This document shows, one piece after another, positions 1 through 11,748 of a stretch of DNA of 60,000 nt (position 1 is its first letter; each line of letters begins with the position of its first letter). The position numbers and the translations under genes were made by a program. The DNA lies in the NCBI RefSeq assembly GCF_910592395.1, contig NC_088308.1:9751001-9811000 (forward strand), in the 5' to 3' direction. Source of the DNA: Lineus longissimus. Lineage: Eukaryota > Nemertea > Pilidiophora > Heteronemertea > Lineidae. Below the pieces are notes generated by a model, which saw only the letters and a program-made list of their open reading frames with translations, was not told the origin of the DNA and made no database searches.

Positions 1-896
1 AAATGACGGCATGATTCTAAAATATCCACAGCAAATAATTTACTACCTGTACTCAAAAATGGGTCCAGGCTGTGCGGAAGTATGTTTTAACGAAATGTAT
101 GGACATCATTATTGGCTGTATGATCTACTATTGGCTTTATAGCAATTGCAACAATAATTGATGCGGAAAATATGGGTCATTTTCTAATAATCGAACTATT
201 GACGCGTGCATCATCATTATGTAAAACCTAAAGCGCTCAGAAATAGTAATGACGTAACACCAATGACGGCCAATCATCTATCTGACCAAATCACTAGTCA
301 AATCTCGTATATAACATTCAAACAGATGTGGTGTGATATTCTTGTAGCTAATTAATGTCGATGTTGTTGTTGTTGTCTTTTTGTGGTCTGGGGCTTTTTA
401 TCCAAAATGAATTATTTACCTATTTTCAAGGAAAAATAATCATTAACTTATACTGTGATGTCAAGGAGTCGAACAAATGTCATGACTGTTTAACAGTTTC
501 AACAGCCATTGTGCGTAGACATGCGTAGATATATTTGCCACTTTTTGTTTCTACACCTTATGGATAAAAGAACCTTACAGTTCTGAATTACCCAACACAA
601 TATGAATCAAACTTGGCTTCGTTCGGCGATTTCCGTTGGTCGTATTTCGTATAGAATGTGTATACACTCAGTACGACCAGTCAGACAAATATCCAAGAAA
701 GACGTGTTTCCCGAAACTGAACGCCCGGCGGTTCGAGCACAGGCATACCGCGTTGTCTGGGATCAACCCGCGCCATGTCTAAAAATAGGTTTTCGCAAAC
801 AAGCGCACATCTACACGTCATGTCCTTGTTGATTTCAACAATGAGTTCCCAATTAGAGCGTGTAGTCCCCCGAATTGGCGACAACTCGCTGCTTTA

Positions 897-1337
897 AGCC
901 TGCAGCACACTATCCGCCAACTTTGGCGACAAGAAGCGTTTGGCTGACGCCTCTCGACGCCAAAGTTGGCGGCCAGTGGATCACGGTCAGAGCACACCTG
1001 CCCAGAATTGGCGACCAGTAGCGTCTTTTCCGCCACTTTAGGCTGCCCTTTTGAAATCATGTGATATCAAGACGCAAGCTGATTGGCCATAGCCTCGCCG
1101 CCGACGCCAAGTCAGGCGGCCATCCGTAACACACCTGGCTTCTTCTTGCGTTCAAGCGCGGTGACACGCGTCAAAAATCAAACATGTTAGTTATTTGGCG
1201 TTTAGTTGCGGCAAGTGGCGTCAAGTCGCGTCCGCCGACGCCGTACGTAGCAGACTAGGGGTTTTTCAGGCGTTCAGGACTCTTGCGGCAAAAAACGCCG
1301 GTGAACGCCGAAGTTGGCGGCTAGTGTGCTGCAAGCT
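897..1337. mobile_element. PIF/Harbinger-type MITE, copy A
   Basis: Element of 441 bp with terminal inverted repeats AGC(C/T)TGCAGCACACTA extending about 30 bp, flanked by a TTA target duplication (894-896 and 1338-1340), the TWA type used by PIF/Harbinger transposons. The interior is rich in GTTGGCGnC words and has no coding capacity. Its right end lies only about 5 nt from the splice donor of metallopeptidase exon 5. Shared with copy B, so inserted before the two copies diverged. Confidence 0.75.
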
Positions 1338-1348
1338 TTACTGCTCAC

Positions 1349-4300
1349 CCAATATTCTCCGCTGTTGGTCATGGCGTATGTCGAGTTCCACTCTCCACTG
1401 GCCTTGGCTGCCGCATATAACGCATCCAGTCGCTCATCGAAGTCAGGAATGGCATAACGGGCGCCATGTTGAGCTACCCCGTGGGCTAACTCGTGAAGAG
1501 GAATGTCCTCAGTGGTGTACCTTTGCAAGTAACAATGTGAATCATTAAGCGGATTTACAAATTAATACTGGCCAAATTTCTTCCAAATCAGTCCTCGACT
1601 TAAAAAATCTGAAATATTAGGTTACCACGTGCTAGAAGAGGAAAAAACGTGAGGGACCATAATGGCTACATGAGTGTTTGCTTTTATCTCGATCTGTTTG
1701 ATTCCTAGTGCAAATTAAGTTTATTTGTTAACTGTCTGTCTGACACTGGCTTTTTCATGGCCGCGCCCTTCAATAGCAGTATACAATTACTGAGGCGTGG
1801 AAAGGAAGGAGATGGGGTTTTCGCCCCGCTTTTAGGAAAAATATTTGAAATTGACGTAGGTCACACAGCTCACCTGTCTGCCTTCAAGCATACAGTATTT
1901 TCCTCACCCCCAGTAACGATTGGCCAATCGAGTGTTGGCCCAAGGCCTCGGGCTCTCCCATCCCAGTAACTATGGGGTGTCAGGTGTTTATGTTCTGGGA
2001 TGTCTGAGGTCATTTCATCATAAGCCATAAGACCGAATCGAGTATACTTCTTATAGAACATCTCTCGGACATCGGGTCTATCAGCAAACAAGAATCGAAC
2101 CAGGTAACACGCCCGACGTAACGCAGAATCGGTCACTTTCTGGGAACCTGAAAAAAAGATGGTTAATGGATATTCAAGTCTTTAATGAACTTATAAGTTA
2201 TTTTTGAAATACATGTATCTGTCACACCAAGAACTGACCCCGACGAAACAGTTTGCTGATGCCCCTAACGAATTAGGCTTTAGGGGAACTCTCGTGAATA
2301 TGCACCGAATGTTCCTTTCGAAAGGTAGCCCCATGAAACGTAAAATGAACAAGGAGTCCCTAGCAAGTGAATGATCACCACGGCCCGGTAAATCAAAATA
2401 AGTTAATCACCTTGACTAAGGAGCAGCTCCAGTTACTAGAAAAAGCAACAGAACGCTCCGCCGCATTGATCATGTTGATAAAAAGAACGGAGCGTGTATT
2501 GAGAAGAATTACGGCGGGAGATACGGTCTGTTTTGTATGCAATAGTCTGAATTGCACTGGTTTCAATTTTTATGCTTGGTGAATTTGGATCTATGTCATT
2601 GGAGAGAAACCTTACCAATGATAGGGATTCCATACGCGTGGGTATATTTCTGGTAGAAGACATCAAGACCGTTTGGAAACATTATCTCAGGGTTCCGGAG
2701 ATCTTCTGGGACCGCGGTGACAGTGGTGCAGGCATGCGTCTCCGAGGCATGGCCGGGCCGGGCAAAAGTAGTCACGGATCTCTTGCTCAAAGGCCTTTCA
2801 CCGGCATCGTCAGTTAGAATCAGTGGTATTTCTACAACGACATGAGGGAAGGGTGTGGTGTGATGTGATGTGTCCGTCGCAGGCAAAGGGACTTTATCGT
2901 CTTCGTCAAGGAAAAAATACCTAACTGAAAGGCCACGATGGGGAGGCACAGGCTGAACCTACACAGACGGAGGATCATCCATGGCTTGGTGTACCTTCAA
3001 ACTTTAAGAATATCGGTGGGTGCTAACCCCATGCAGTAAACCTTTATATCAAGTTAATAATTTCAGTCCATTCGCAAACGCCATGTCCGCAACGTTTTGG
3101 GCTCTGGAGGGTGAGCAACTAGTCGGATTTCTTAAGGTTAGGTTTTTATTGATGCTTGGCTCAATACCAAACAGGATTCTACTCGTTCAGCATTCTCAGT
3201 GCAGACTGAAATTAAAAAAATGTCTTCACTGAAGTCCGATGGTCATTTGAAAGGTATGCTGCGCATTCCATATTTTGTTTCTGAATATTCCTCATTTATT
3301 GTTGGGACATGAGTAGATGGGCAAAAAAAGTTATAGCCCGAACATTTAATCGAGAGTGGGAGAGAAACAGACCGTTACAGTGCGGGAAAATGTCCAAATT
3401 CAATGCGCTACGTCAACGTACACAGATGCATACAAAGAAATATCTCGTGAATATGGTTACTAAAATGAAATGATCCCGTTTGGTTTTAAGGGCAAGACCA
3501 ATAACCAACCAAATTTCATACGAATAGACTACATGTAGAAGCCATGGAACGAGACTCACAAAAATGACAGTTCTGTCGAGAAATGGCGCCATGTTGCTCC
3601 CCGAGTGTGTTGACTAAACCATTTCAAACATATACATGTACTGTGTGTACAAAGATACGTCGTTATCAATCAGAACACTTTTTTGTCAATTTCGCTACTA
3701 ATTTTTAGTATAAAATCAAGATGACTGGATTAGTATTCAGTGTTACGCTGGTATAAACAACCGCAGTCTTTCATTTGCAAATGCGATTCAGATTGAATTT
3801 ACCTGGAATTTTGCCACTGAATTCGTCGAGTTCTCGGCGATCATCATCATCCCCTCCTTCACTGCGCTGTAGGCCTGAAATGAATATAGAGTGGGAACAG
3901 CGCAGCGATCTGTCCCTGACCTTCAGAGAGGCAAACACGGCCGTGAATCAGGATGGACGAACACCAGTAATATGACACTGACACCAGCTACTATACAGAC
4001 CGTCAAGTATAGGCAGGATGTCATCTTAGTTCAAAGTCCTCACCGACGGCATTAGAGACTACAACAGCGGCTACAGCATTAACCAGCTGTTTAATAAGTC
4101 CCGAATCGGAAAGATAAGGCACAAAATTGATTGAATTGATGGTTGACCAAAAGGCATAATCATTTTGGCTAGTGCTTGAAATCTAAAAGCAATTAGAATT
4201 TGTTTAAAACGAAGTGTATGCCAATTTCAAGGGGGTGTCTGTTCTTTGTTTCCTAGAGAACAGCCTTCCAGGTTGCAACTGGGCATTTACGATCATTTTG

Positions 4301-5423
4301 AAGATTTTAGATTTCAAGTTCTAGCCAAAACGGTGGTACCTTTCTCAACCCTTAATCAATCAGGCCGGTATCGGATTCACTTTGTACTGTACGATAGTCG
4401 AGTATATTGGGACAGCTCAAAAAACAACACAAACGTAGAAATTCCCTTGATTACAGAGATTTACTGAAAATACAAATAAAGACAAGTAAATACAAGTACA
4501 ACATCAACATGTGAAATAATAGCCAACAAGTACAGAAATAATAGCCAACAAGTACAGAAAATAAACATTAGAAAGACCAAAGACCAGAGAAAAGAAAAAG
4601 ACCTAACGTATCCTATATACGTTTTTACAATAAATTCCCCCACCACATCTAAAGTGCATTATTGTTTGTAAACAAACCAGGTGGCAAAAAGCCAGAGCTG
4701 GGAATTCCCAAAGATTTGCATGATAATGAGGGAAATCCCAAGGAAAACCCCCATGTAAATTAACATATAAAGGGACCACATGCTCTGCAGGGCTGCCTGA
4801 GAACATGGGCACTGGAAAGGGGCTTAGGGCTGCACAGAGAGGCACAAGAATCCTTCCGGCAGACCGTTTTTACATACAGTATATCATAGTAAAAGAAGGG
4901 TTCTATACATATTATTTAAGCTTTATATCAAACGATTTGTGTGCTGATAAGGGGAGCTACCCCAAGGAAAAATCATAACTTGAAACTGGTAAAACAAGAA
5001 ATGAATGAGTAAGAAAAAAGCAAAATGGTGGAGATCTAAAAAGGAGGCTAAAAAGGGTCCACCAGAGCAAATGGGTTCACACAAGTAACAAACAGGGCTC
5101 ATTAAAATAGTTTACAAGGCGGGAAATTTAAACTCCAGAGAAACAAGGAAAATGGCCACAACAGAGTAGTTTTATCCCTCCGACATTATATATTGCACCT
5201 AATCATTGAGTGCAGCTAAGATGCGGATTTTGACACTTGCGGAAGCGACTCTTCATCCTGTGCATAAACATCCAACATGTCCAAGTTTCAAGAATGACCG
5301 GTTGTCTTGTGCCCAAGTAGGCATTAACGACAATATTGTGTAATTCATGTATCATAACTCACCTTCGGCACAGAGAAAGGCAATCACCAGCAAAAGCAAC
5401 TTGACAAGGACTAGCGAGGTCAT
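1349..5423 (-). CDS. Secreted ATLF-like zinc metallopeptidase, copy A (5' exons 1-5)
   Basis: First five recognised coding exons of a secreted metallopeptidase; the remaining exons would lie left of the window. Exons (minus strand): 5363-5423 (ATG at 5423, 20-residue hydrophobic signal peptide, phase 1), 3803-3874 (acidic DDDD-containing linker), 2616-2958, 1874-2147 and 1349-1520. Exon 5 carries HELAH, the HExxH zinc motif, and ends at NSGEYW, just before the expected downstream Glu ligand. Donors are GTGAGT, GTAAAT, GTAAGG, GTGAGC and GTGAGC. Exon 2 ends in phase 1 while exon 3 opens in phase 0, so one small exon of length 3n+2 is missing from this model. Exon 3 differs from copy B at seven residues, while exons 4-5 are essentially identical. 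No frameshift or stop was seen in the exons listed. Confidence 0.8.
4515..4560. repeat. Short tandem repeat AATAGCCAACAAGTACAGAA
   Basis: Two adjacent copies in metallopeptidase intron 1; also present in copy B near 49762-49801. Confidence 0.6.
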
Positions 5424-7362
5424 CCTCACGAGCTCCAAGAACAGAGTGACAAATACTCAAGTTTCTATGGATTATATACATCACATTCTAATTAGATTTG
5501 CGCCCCCTCGTCTTGTTAAAATTAACAAAATAATCATCTTCTTTTTATTAAAAACTATGAGTAAAATTTGCTGTCTATCAATATTTAAAGGACCATTGGT
5601 ATTATTAAGGGCAATATAACCCAGCTGTCGGCTGCCCAGTTACCCCCTACATGTATTCTACATAAGTAGTATCCATCAACAAATTGCAAAAAAAGGAAAA
5701 ATTCAAAATCTGACTGAATTATCGTGCTTTTCCGATGTTGACTCCGATTTGACCTGAGTTAGCTCTCCATGCGTCGACCCTTTCCATGTGGAACGATGCA
5801 CTAGAAGGCGTTTCCTGGAGTTAGGATCTAGGTGCACTCTCGTGGCGGGAAAGGTCGTTCGCGCCAGTACTTGCGCGTACTGAAAATAACGAATAACGCG
5901 TTTTCTACTTTCTAAGAGCTGAAACAAAATTGGAAAAGCATCAAACAAGTTCAGAAAAATAGTTTACTCATCAACCAGAAGAAGAACAAACATACTGCAA
6001 TAAAAAGCCGACCATTCCTTTAATTGACAGCATCGCTTATTTGTATTTGCAAACGGATTTAGTTCGAGGAAGGCCGTGGGGAGCAGTGAGGGCAGTTCGA
6101 TTGGGATGGTCCTCAAGTTTGCTACTTCCCACGGACAACAAGAATACAGCTGACGTGCCCAGGATGTTTATTGAAGGATTTTTTTTTCAAACGACGCTCA
6201 CTGTCGTTGATTAATCTTTTTATTAATTCAAACTGTCCAGATGTCAATTGTAAAGATTTTAATATAAAGAGACCAAGGAAAGCAGTCTTATTTCAAAGAC
6301 GTACATTCCGAGTTTGATGTTCTAGGAGTGTTTTGAGCGACATTGGGGGGAGGGGGGGGGAGTTGAGAGGGTTGAGGGGCTATGCTGTCGACAGATTATT
6401 GACCGAGTAGTAGATCGGTTTCACAATAAGATAATGACCCATCTCACAGAGTTTTTCCCGTCTCCACCAAATGGCATGACACATCTCATTTTGCAAGATG
6501 GCGACCGTCCCTGTTTCCAACTGCGCTCTCTGAATATATCCCTCCTACATACCTTTTCTGAATAAATCATCCAAAATGTGCTTTCAAAGACCTGTAGGCC
6601 TAAACGCGTTTTTTTCTGTTTATCTGTTCTTTTTATTTCGCGCACTGCTTATGCCGCAAGTACCACGGCGCGAGATAAAACGAGATTGCAAGAAACGTCC
6701 TCGTCCCTAAGATCCGTAAGCCAGGCAAAAAGAAGCTGGGTGCTGTTTGTCTAGTGTAATGGTACCCAGGGTGCTTTTTGTCCAGTCGATCTCGAACCTG
6801 GGTACCATTTGTCGGCACCCAGGACGACATCCACCCTTTCAGCCCCACTGGAGAATGCCAGCACGACGAGGCATGAGAGGTAACCCAATCCTCAAATTTC
6901 TGGTCTAAGGGACAATGATAGCAAGGCTAAGCATGAGTATCCTCTTCCAAACGGGGCCTGCAACACGATTTCCCCTTACGCATACGTATGTATCGAGTGA
7001 AATGGCCTGATATTGTCAGAATGAAGCATGGGAGGTAGCTATATATCCTCTTGGGAAAGTCCTTTGCAGATTGCTAAAACAACTGAGAATGAAGGTAGTC
7101 TAACCCTTCCCCGACAATGCACCAGTGGCTATCTAATGGAGGCTCCAGTTGTAATTATAGGCCTCATGTGCGAGCCTGTTGGGCCCACTGTTAGGATTAA
7201 TTATGCGGTTATCATGAACGGGTTCATGAATTGAGAGGTGTGTCAAAACTGTGCGATGTTTTGGGGTGTTATGAAGCTCTAGATATAAGTATGATGTAAA
7301 CAGGCACCTCGGATAATTATGTTGCACGTCATTATTCTGAACTCCGTTGTTGTAAATAAAAC
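5424..7362. other. Intergenic region between two minus-strand genes
   Basis: Holds the metallopeptidase TATA box and a G-rich run near 6344-6360. An 80-residue open frame at about 5706-5945 (minus) follows a good acceptor but is frameshifted by one base in copy B, so it is not called as a gene. Confidence 0.5.
5472..5478 (-). promoter_or_regulatory. TATA box of metallopeptidase, copy A
   Basis: Minus-strand TATATAA lies about 50 nt upstream of the ATG at 5423, which would put transcription start some 25 nt before the ATG. The same site is conserved in copy B. Assignment is by motif and spacing only. Confidence 0.5.
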
Positions 7363-9005
7363 TTATGAATTAGATATCAAGTCTAAGCCTCTGTTTCTGA
7401 GATCATTAGTTCATTGGTCCATAAGGATAAGATTGGCGACGGATCAGTGGTGACATTGTACTTGACGAACTAGTTAATATCGTCGATATTTGGACGCCCA
7501 AGGTTGTGACATTGTCTTTATCGGTTATAATGGTGACGCCTTACCGCTCGACCAGGTTTTCCGCTACTCTGGTATACAGTACATACTTGTATAATTTGCC
7601 GCATCCTCGGCCTAGTAAATTTTCTAAGTCCATATTATGGTTCATACAGTCGGAGTGAGTGTGTCTAGAAGAACAGCCGCTTATAATAACGCAAATCCCG
7701 GGGTGATCATGTAACATGTGTAGTGAGAAATGATATCCAAAACCGGGCCTTAAAGCCGTAATAAGTCCTGAAGATGACCTGTTATGAATTTCTGTGGTTT
7801 TACTTGGCTATGGAATTATTGCTTATTCTTTTGATGACATTTCTCGATGTAACTGTCGCTTCTTATACTCATGAGGTAATCCTTTGACACTTTCAAAATT
7901 CTATGAAATTGAGATGTGACAATGTCAAAAAGTTATAAAAGCAAATGCCTAACGACAAGTATTCTCACCTACGCAGAATTTTAGCCATGAAACATAAATG
8001 TTGTCAGTAATTGAATCAATAAAGTTGGTTCTTCCAAATGTCCTTGGTCCTGTCCTATCACTGCTTCTAAATGGGTACGACAGCCGTTTCATGTAATTGC
8101 TCCAAACGATGCGCAAAAGATGATCGCGTACCATTTTGTTTAAAATTTGCTCGCGAGTACACCATAGTAATGGGGACAACCAAAGCGCCTATAGGTCTTC
8201 CCCATTAACTAATTGCCCATGATTGTTAACTTTGTTCTGGCCAACGTTCAACAGAAATTTCACATCGCCCAGGCATAGACGTGGCCACATTCCCCAGCCT
8301 GAATACTTTCCTCCGCAACCAGTATGTCATGTATGAGTGGTCCTTTGACACACCAGTATGCATGGCTTTATGGCGGTGCTCTTCCTATTTACCCCCACTT
8401 GAAATACTCGGACGGCTGCTCAGGCCGCGGCATATCATACAAGTAAGTACTGTATATCGACCGGTTTTATGTGAAGCTACACGATGAATAAGTTTTGTGA
8501 TTAAACTCTTTCAAATACACGACTTGTATTAAAGTTTATGATTTGTGATTGTTACAATGAAGATAATTTAATGTCGGCATATACCTGTCATGCTTGGTAT
8601 GTGTGATGTCAAAGATGTCAAAGAAATCAATAGATGAGATGATCATAATCTGGATTGTTTATCAGACGACTATAACAAGTCTTAGTGGAGAATTATAATG
8701 GTATTAAATTTGTTCGACGCTGTGTAAAATATTTTTTTAAGAAAAAGGCTATATTTCACTGCAACTAAATGTGAGGTGCTTTATAGACTCGAATACATTT
8801 TGTTTACGTTGCAGCGTCGCGCTAGCTGGATGATAATAGTGATTTCGCGTAATACAATTGAAAGGCTTTCTCTGTCGTGCATGAACTAGACCGGCGCTGG
8901 CCCACCCCACAAATGTCAGCTCGGTGGACTATACCTGAACGTACCTGATGTGACTTCGACGATGACCGCTATTAGGACAAGGCAAAAGGGTAGAAGATAT
9001 TTCAT
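7363..9005 (-). pseudogene. Tentative small secreted-protein gene, copy A (stop in exon 2)
   Basis: Exon model on minus strand: 8945-9005 (ATG at 9005; signal peptide beginning MKYLLPFCLVLIAVI, donor GTACGT, phase 1), 7969-8298 (donor GTGAGA, phase 1), 7545-7767 (donor GTAAGG, phase 2) and 7363-7396 (stop TAA). All phases fit. Compared with copy B, exon 2 holds an extra 69 bp (8144-8212) that keeps frame but brings an in-frame TAG. Either this copy is broken, or about 60 bp of the insert (GT...AG) is removed as a very small intron. Exon 3, 223 nt long, is open and identical in both copies. No family recognised. The exon 2 acceptor has a poor pyrimidine tract, so the model is provisional. Confidence 0.4.
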
Positions 9006-11748
9006 CCTGAAACAAACGGAACGATCATGTTAATCAGTTGTTGCGTCGAACTGAATCTTGGTAGCTGTTTTCAAACAAAGCCTTTGTGTAGACTGATATT
9101 ATGAATACACATAAGGTCATTTGCTTGCATAATAACTGCACCGACAATTTATATTTACCTGAGGCCTAAAAAATAGAATAGATACGAAGACGTAGGACTT
9201 TAGGTTATGCTTTTTCACTTAGCTGAAATGTGCAATACTTTTCTGTTTCTGTCAATCAAAACAATCCTCCTGGGATGTAAAAGGAATATGAGTCGTGTCG
9301 AGAATTCTAAATCCTGTCTGTTTTACTTTAACTCATGCCCTAATCTCGCCTCTTCGTTCCAATATTAGCTGATAGTTTCCCGGGGTAGTTTGATGTTGCC
9401 ACAGTCAAAAGAAAATCTTTTTTTGAATTTCTGACTGTCGGCCTCAACCTGCTTTCGAATGGCATTCGAAGCGAAAGGCGTGTATATATAGGGAGTTTTT
9501 GAAAATGCCCCGAAACCCCAACGTGAACGCCCATCCAATTGTTCGACCGCCTGATAATGATGGCAAACAATGGAATAATGGCGTTTCGGGCGCTTAGCGA
9601 AAACTCCTTATTATAGAAGAGGCTCGTACGGTTTATGGAGCATTTGACGCCCAAGATTGTTTTCCTACATAGGGGCATTCCGTGCTAACGAGCATGTAAT
9701 GTAGCACAAGTAAGTCGACGGTTTAAGGAATTGATACCGAACTGGAGGTATTGGTTGTCTCACCCAAACCGCGAGGGTGGAGCTAAAATGTAGACCAAAA
9801 CCGAGGCATACGCCATTCGTTAAAAATTTGAAATTTGTGAATTGAATTTGAAAATTTCCAATTGCGTAAATACGAACTATAAATTTCAGCATTGCCATTG
9901 TGTAGACATACCATGAATACCAAGTTTCAGCAGATTCGTATGCCTAATAACTGCACTACGGCATTGTGTGCATGTATTTCTTCATTTCTATTTTCCTGAC
10001 CACCGATAATTATTCCTATCTAGAGGCTTCCGTCCTCACGGGCGTGTAGTAGATAAAGTTAGTCGACGTTTAGAAGACATCAACCGAAGAGAACAACAGA
10101 AAAATAGTCTGGTGAGATTTTTCGCAGTACATGTACGTGTATTTCTTACCTGGGTCTAGTTTTCGGGGCCGAAGTTTGAACAACCGTCCTTACTGGTGTA
10201 TGGCGGATACCAAAATGATGATGATAGTTCTTGGGAGTTCTTAAAATGAATTATCAACGTGCCGGATGGTCGGGAGGTGGAACAGAAGAGTGAAGTGCAG
10301 AATGTGGTTGTTCAGATCCTGGCGCTGTTTTTTACTTAACATTCGATGTTTTTAACCACGGCAAACAGATGGGCGAGGGTTCTCCTGCTTACCAAATTTG
10401 AATAATTCGTGTTTGATGGACGTTTGAAGTATACGTATGATACTTGTACGGACGGAGTAAACCTAAACGTATGCATGATTGAAGTATAAGACAGATGGTC
10501 AATGATAATGTTGGCGACTGCATGGAGTATTGCCTTGAAGCATCAGATATCGTCTGCCATGGTTTCGACTTTTGTGATGATTCATGCGCACTGTATCAAA
10601 AGCATGGCAGAACGAAAGATAGTACGCAGTGTCAACAATATTCATGCAATTACTATCTAAGAGACTGGTAGACCGATACATAAGGGAAACCCATTTACAT
10701 GTAGCTGGCCGATATAAAAAGAGCAAAATAGAAAGCTAAAATGAGGGATGGCTTATTTGCCACGATATAAACTAAAGGACCACTGGAATATAGTTGACCG
10801 ATTTTAATAGTTGGTTGCATGTTGGTTGACGCCTGAGGATGATTAAGCACCCATAGTACACTGTCATTTCACACCATTTGTCCCTATTAAACTCGATACC
10901 CACTAAAAACTGCCGATTTTAACGTTTTAGAGGATTTGAAGGATCAATGGAGGTTCTATTCTTGAAAAGTGATGGACAAGGTGTGAGTACAGTTACGAGT
11001 CATTGACTAGTGTCTTTTTTCTTCAAATTTCTTACTTGGAAATAATATTCGTCTTTTAGAATATGGAGCATGTGCTTCTCTGTCTTTCTCAGACAATTTT
11101 AGGGTGCTGAGTCTTGTATCTCTTTTGGGAGACTGATAATTACTTCATCTAGATCTTTGTATTGCGTAGAATATGCATTGCATTATTTTAGTCTGACATC
11201 ACGACATACATGTACTAGTACAGCGATGGCGATGTTTGGTTACTGTATATTATTCCTGAGCACCAAGATTTTGTTGTTGTCAGACACAATATTTATTGCT
11301 GATATGTTAATGAATAAGGAGAATCAATTGTTGCCACGAGTTACCCAATACAATCGTGTGTAAGGACGCTTAGAACCAGCTCATTGCTGGTTTATCTTGG
11401 CATTGCAACAACTAGTTGGCCATCGAAAAAGGAGGCTTCATAGCGTGATAACAATTAAGCTTGCGATTGATCGGATTCCAACACAGAGAGAAGGTTGTTC
11501 GAAAGCATTAAAAATCCATGGAATCAATGGCAGCAATTAAATATTCCTATGTCCATGAGGTACAATGTAGGCGGAGATGTGATAAGCAAAACCATGACAA
11601 CAGTAGTATTGGTCTGAACATAGCTCACACATTTTTAAGTAGCTTTTGTTGCTGTCAAAATCTTAGCTTGGCTTGACTAGCCTGAAAGTGCGTGGTGGCT
11701 CTTCGGGGACACACAATTTCCTTTCCGTTCTTCCTGTGAGTGAAGAAG
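9006..11748. other. Divergent intergenic region before LamG-PAN
   Basis: Separates the minus-strand secreted gene from the plus-strand LamG-PAN gene. Apart from a possible UTR exon near 10150-10240, no exon or element could be supported. Confidence 0.45.
10150..10240 (-). other. Possible 5' UTR exon of the small secreted gene, copy A
   Basis: A strong minus-strand donor (CCCAG then GTAAGAAA) at 10150 has no convincing reading frame upstream, and the first coding exon at 9005 is preceded directly by a good acceptor. These could join as a non-coding first exon plus coding exon. The upstream limit is not defined by the sequence. A matching site exists in copy B near 56853. Confidence 0.25.

Noticed and set aside
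4246-4467. 73-residue open frame (plus), identical in both copies
   Set aside because: Lies inside metallopeptidase intron 1 with no recognised domain or donor; identity between young copies is weak evidence of coding.
5703-5948. 81-residue minus frame following a good acceptor
   Set aside because: A one-base difference in copy B breaks the frame and no phase-compatible neighbour was found.
8281-8487. Plus-strand 68-residue frame ending near a GTAAGT
   Set aside because: It overlaps the minus-strand exon model of the small secreted gene and has no recognised domain; likely a shadow frame.
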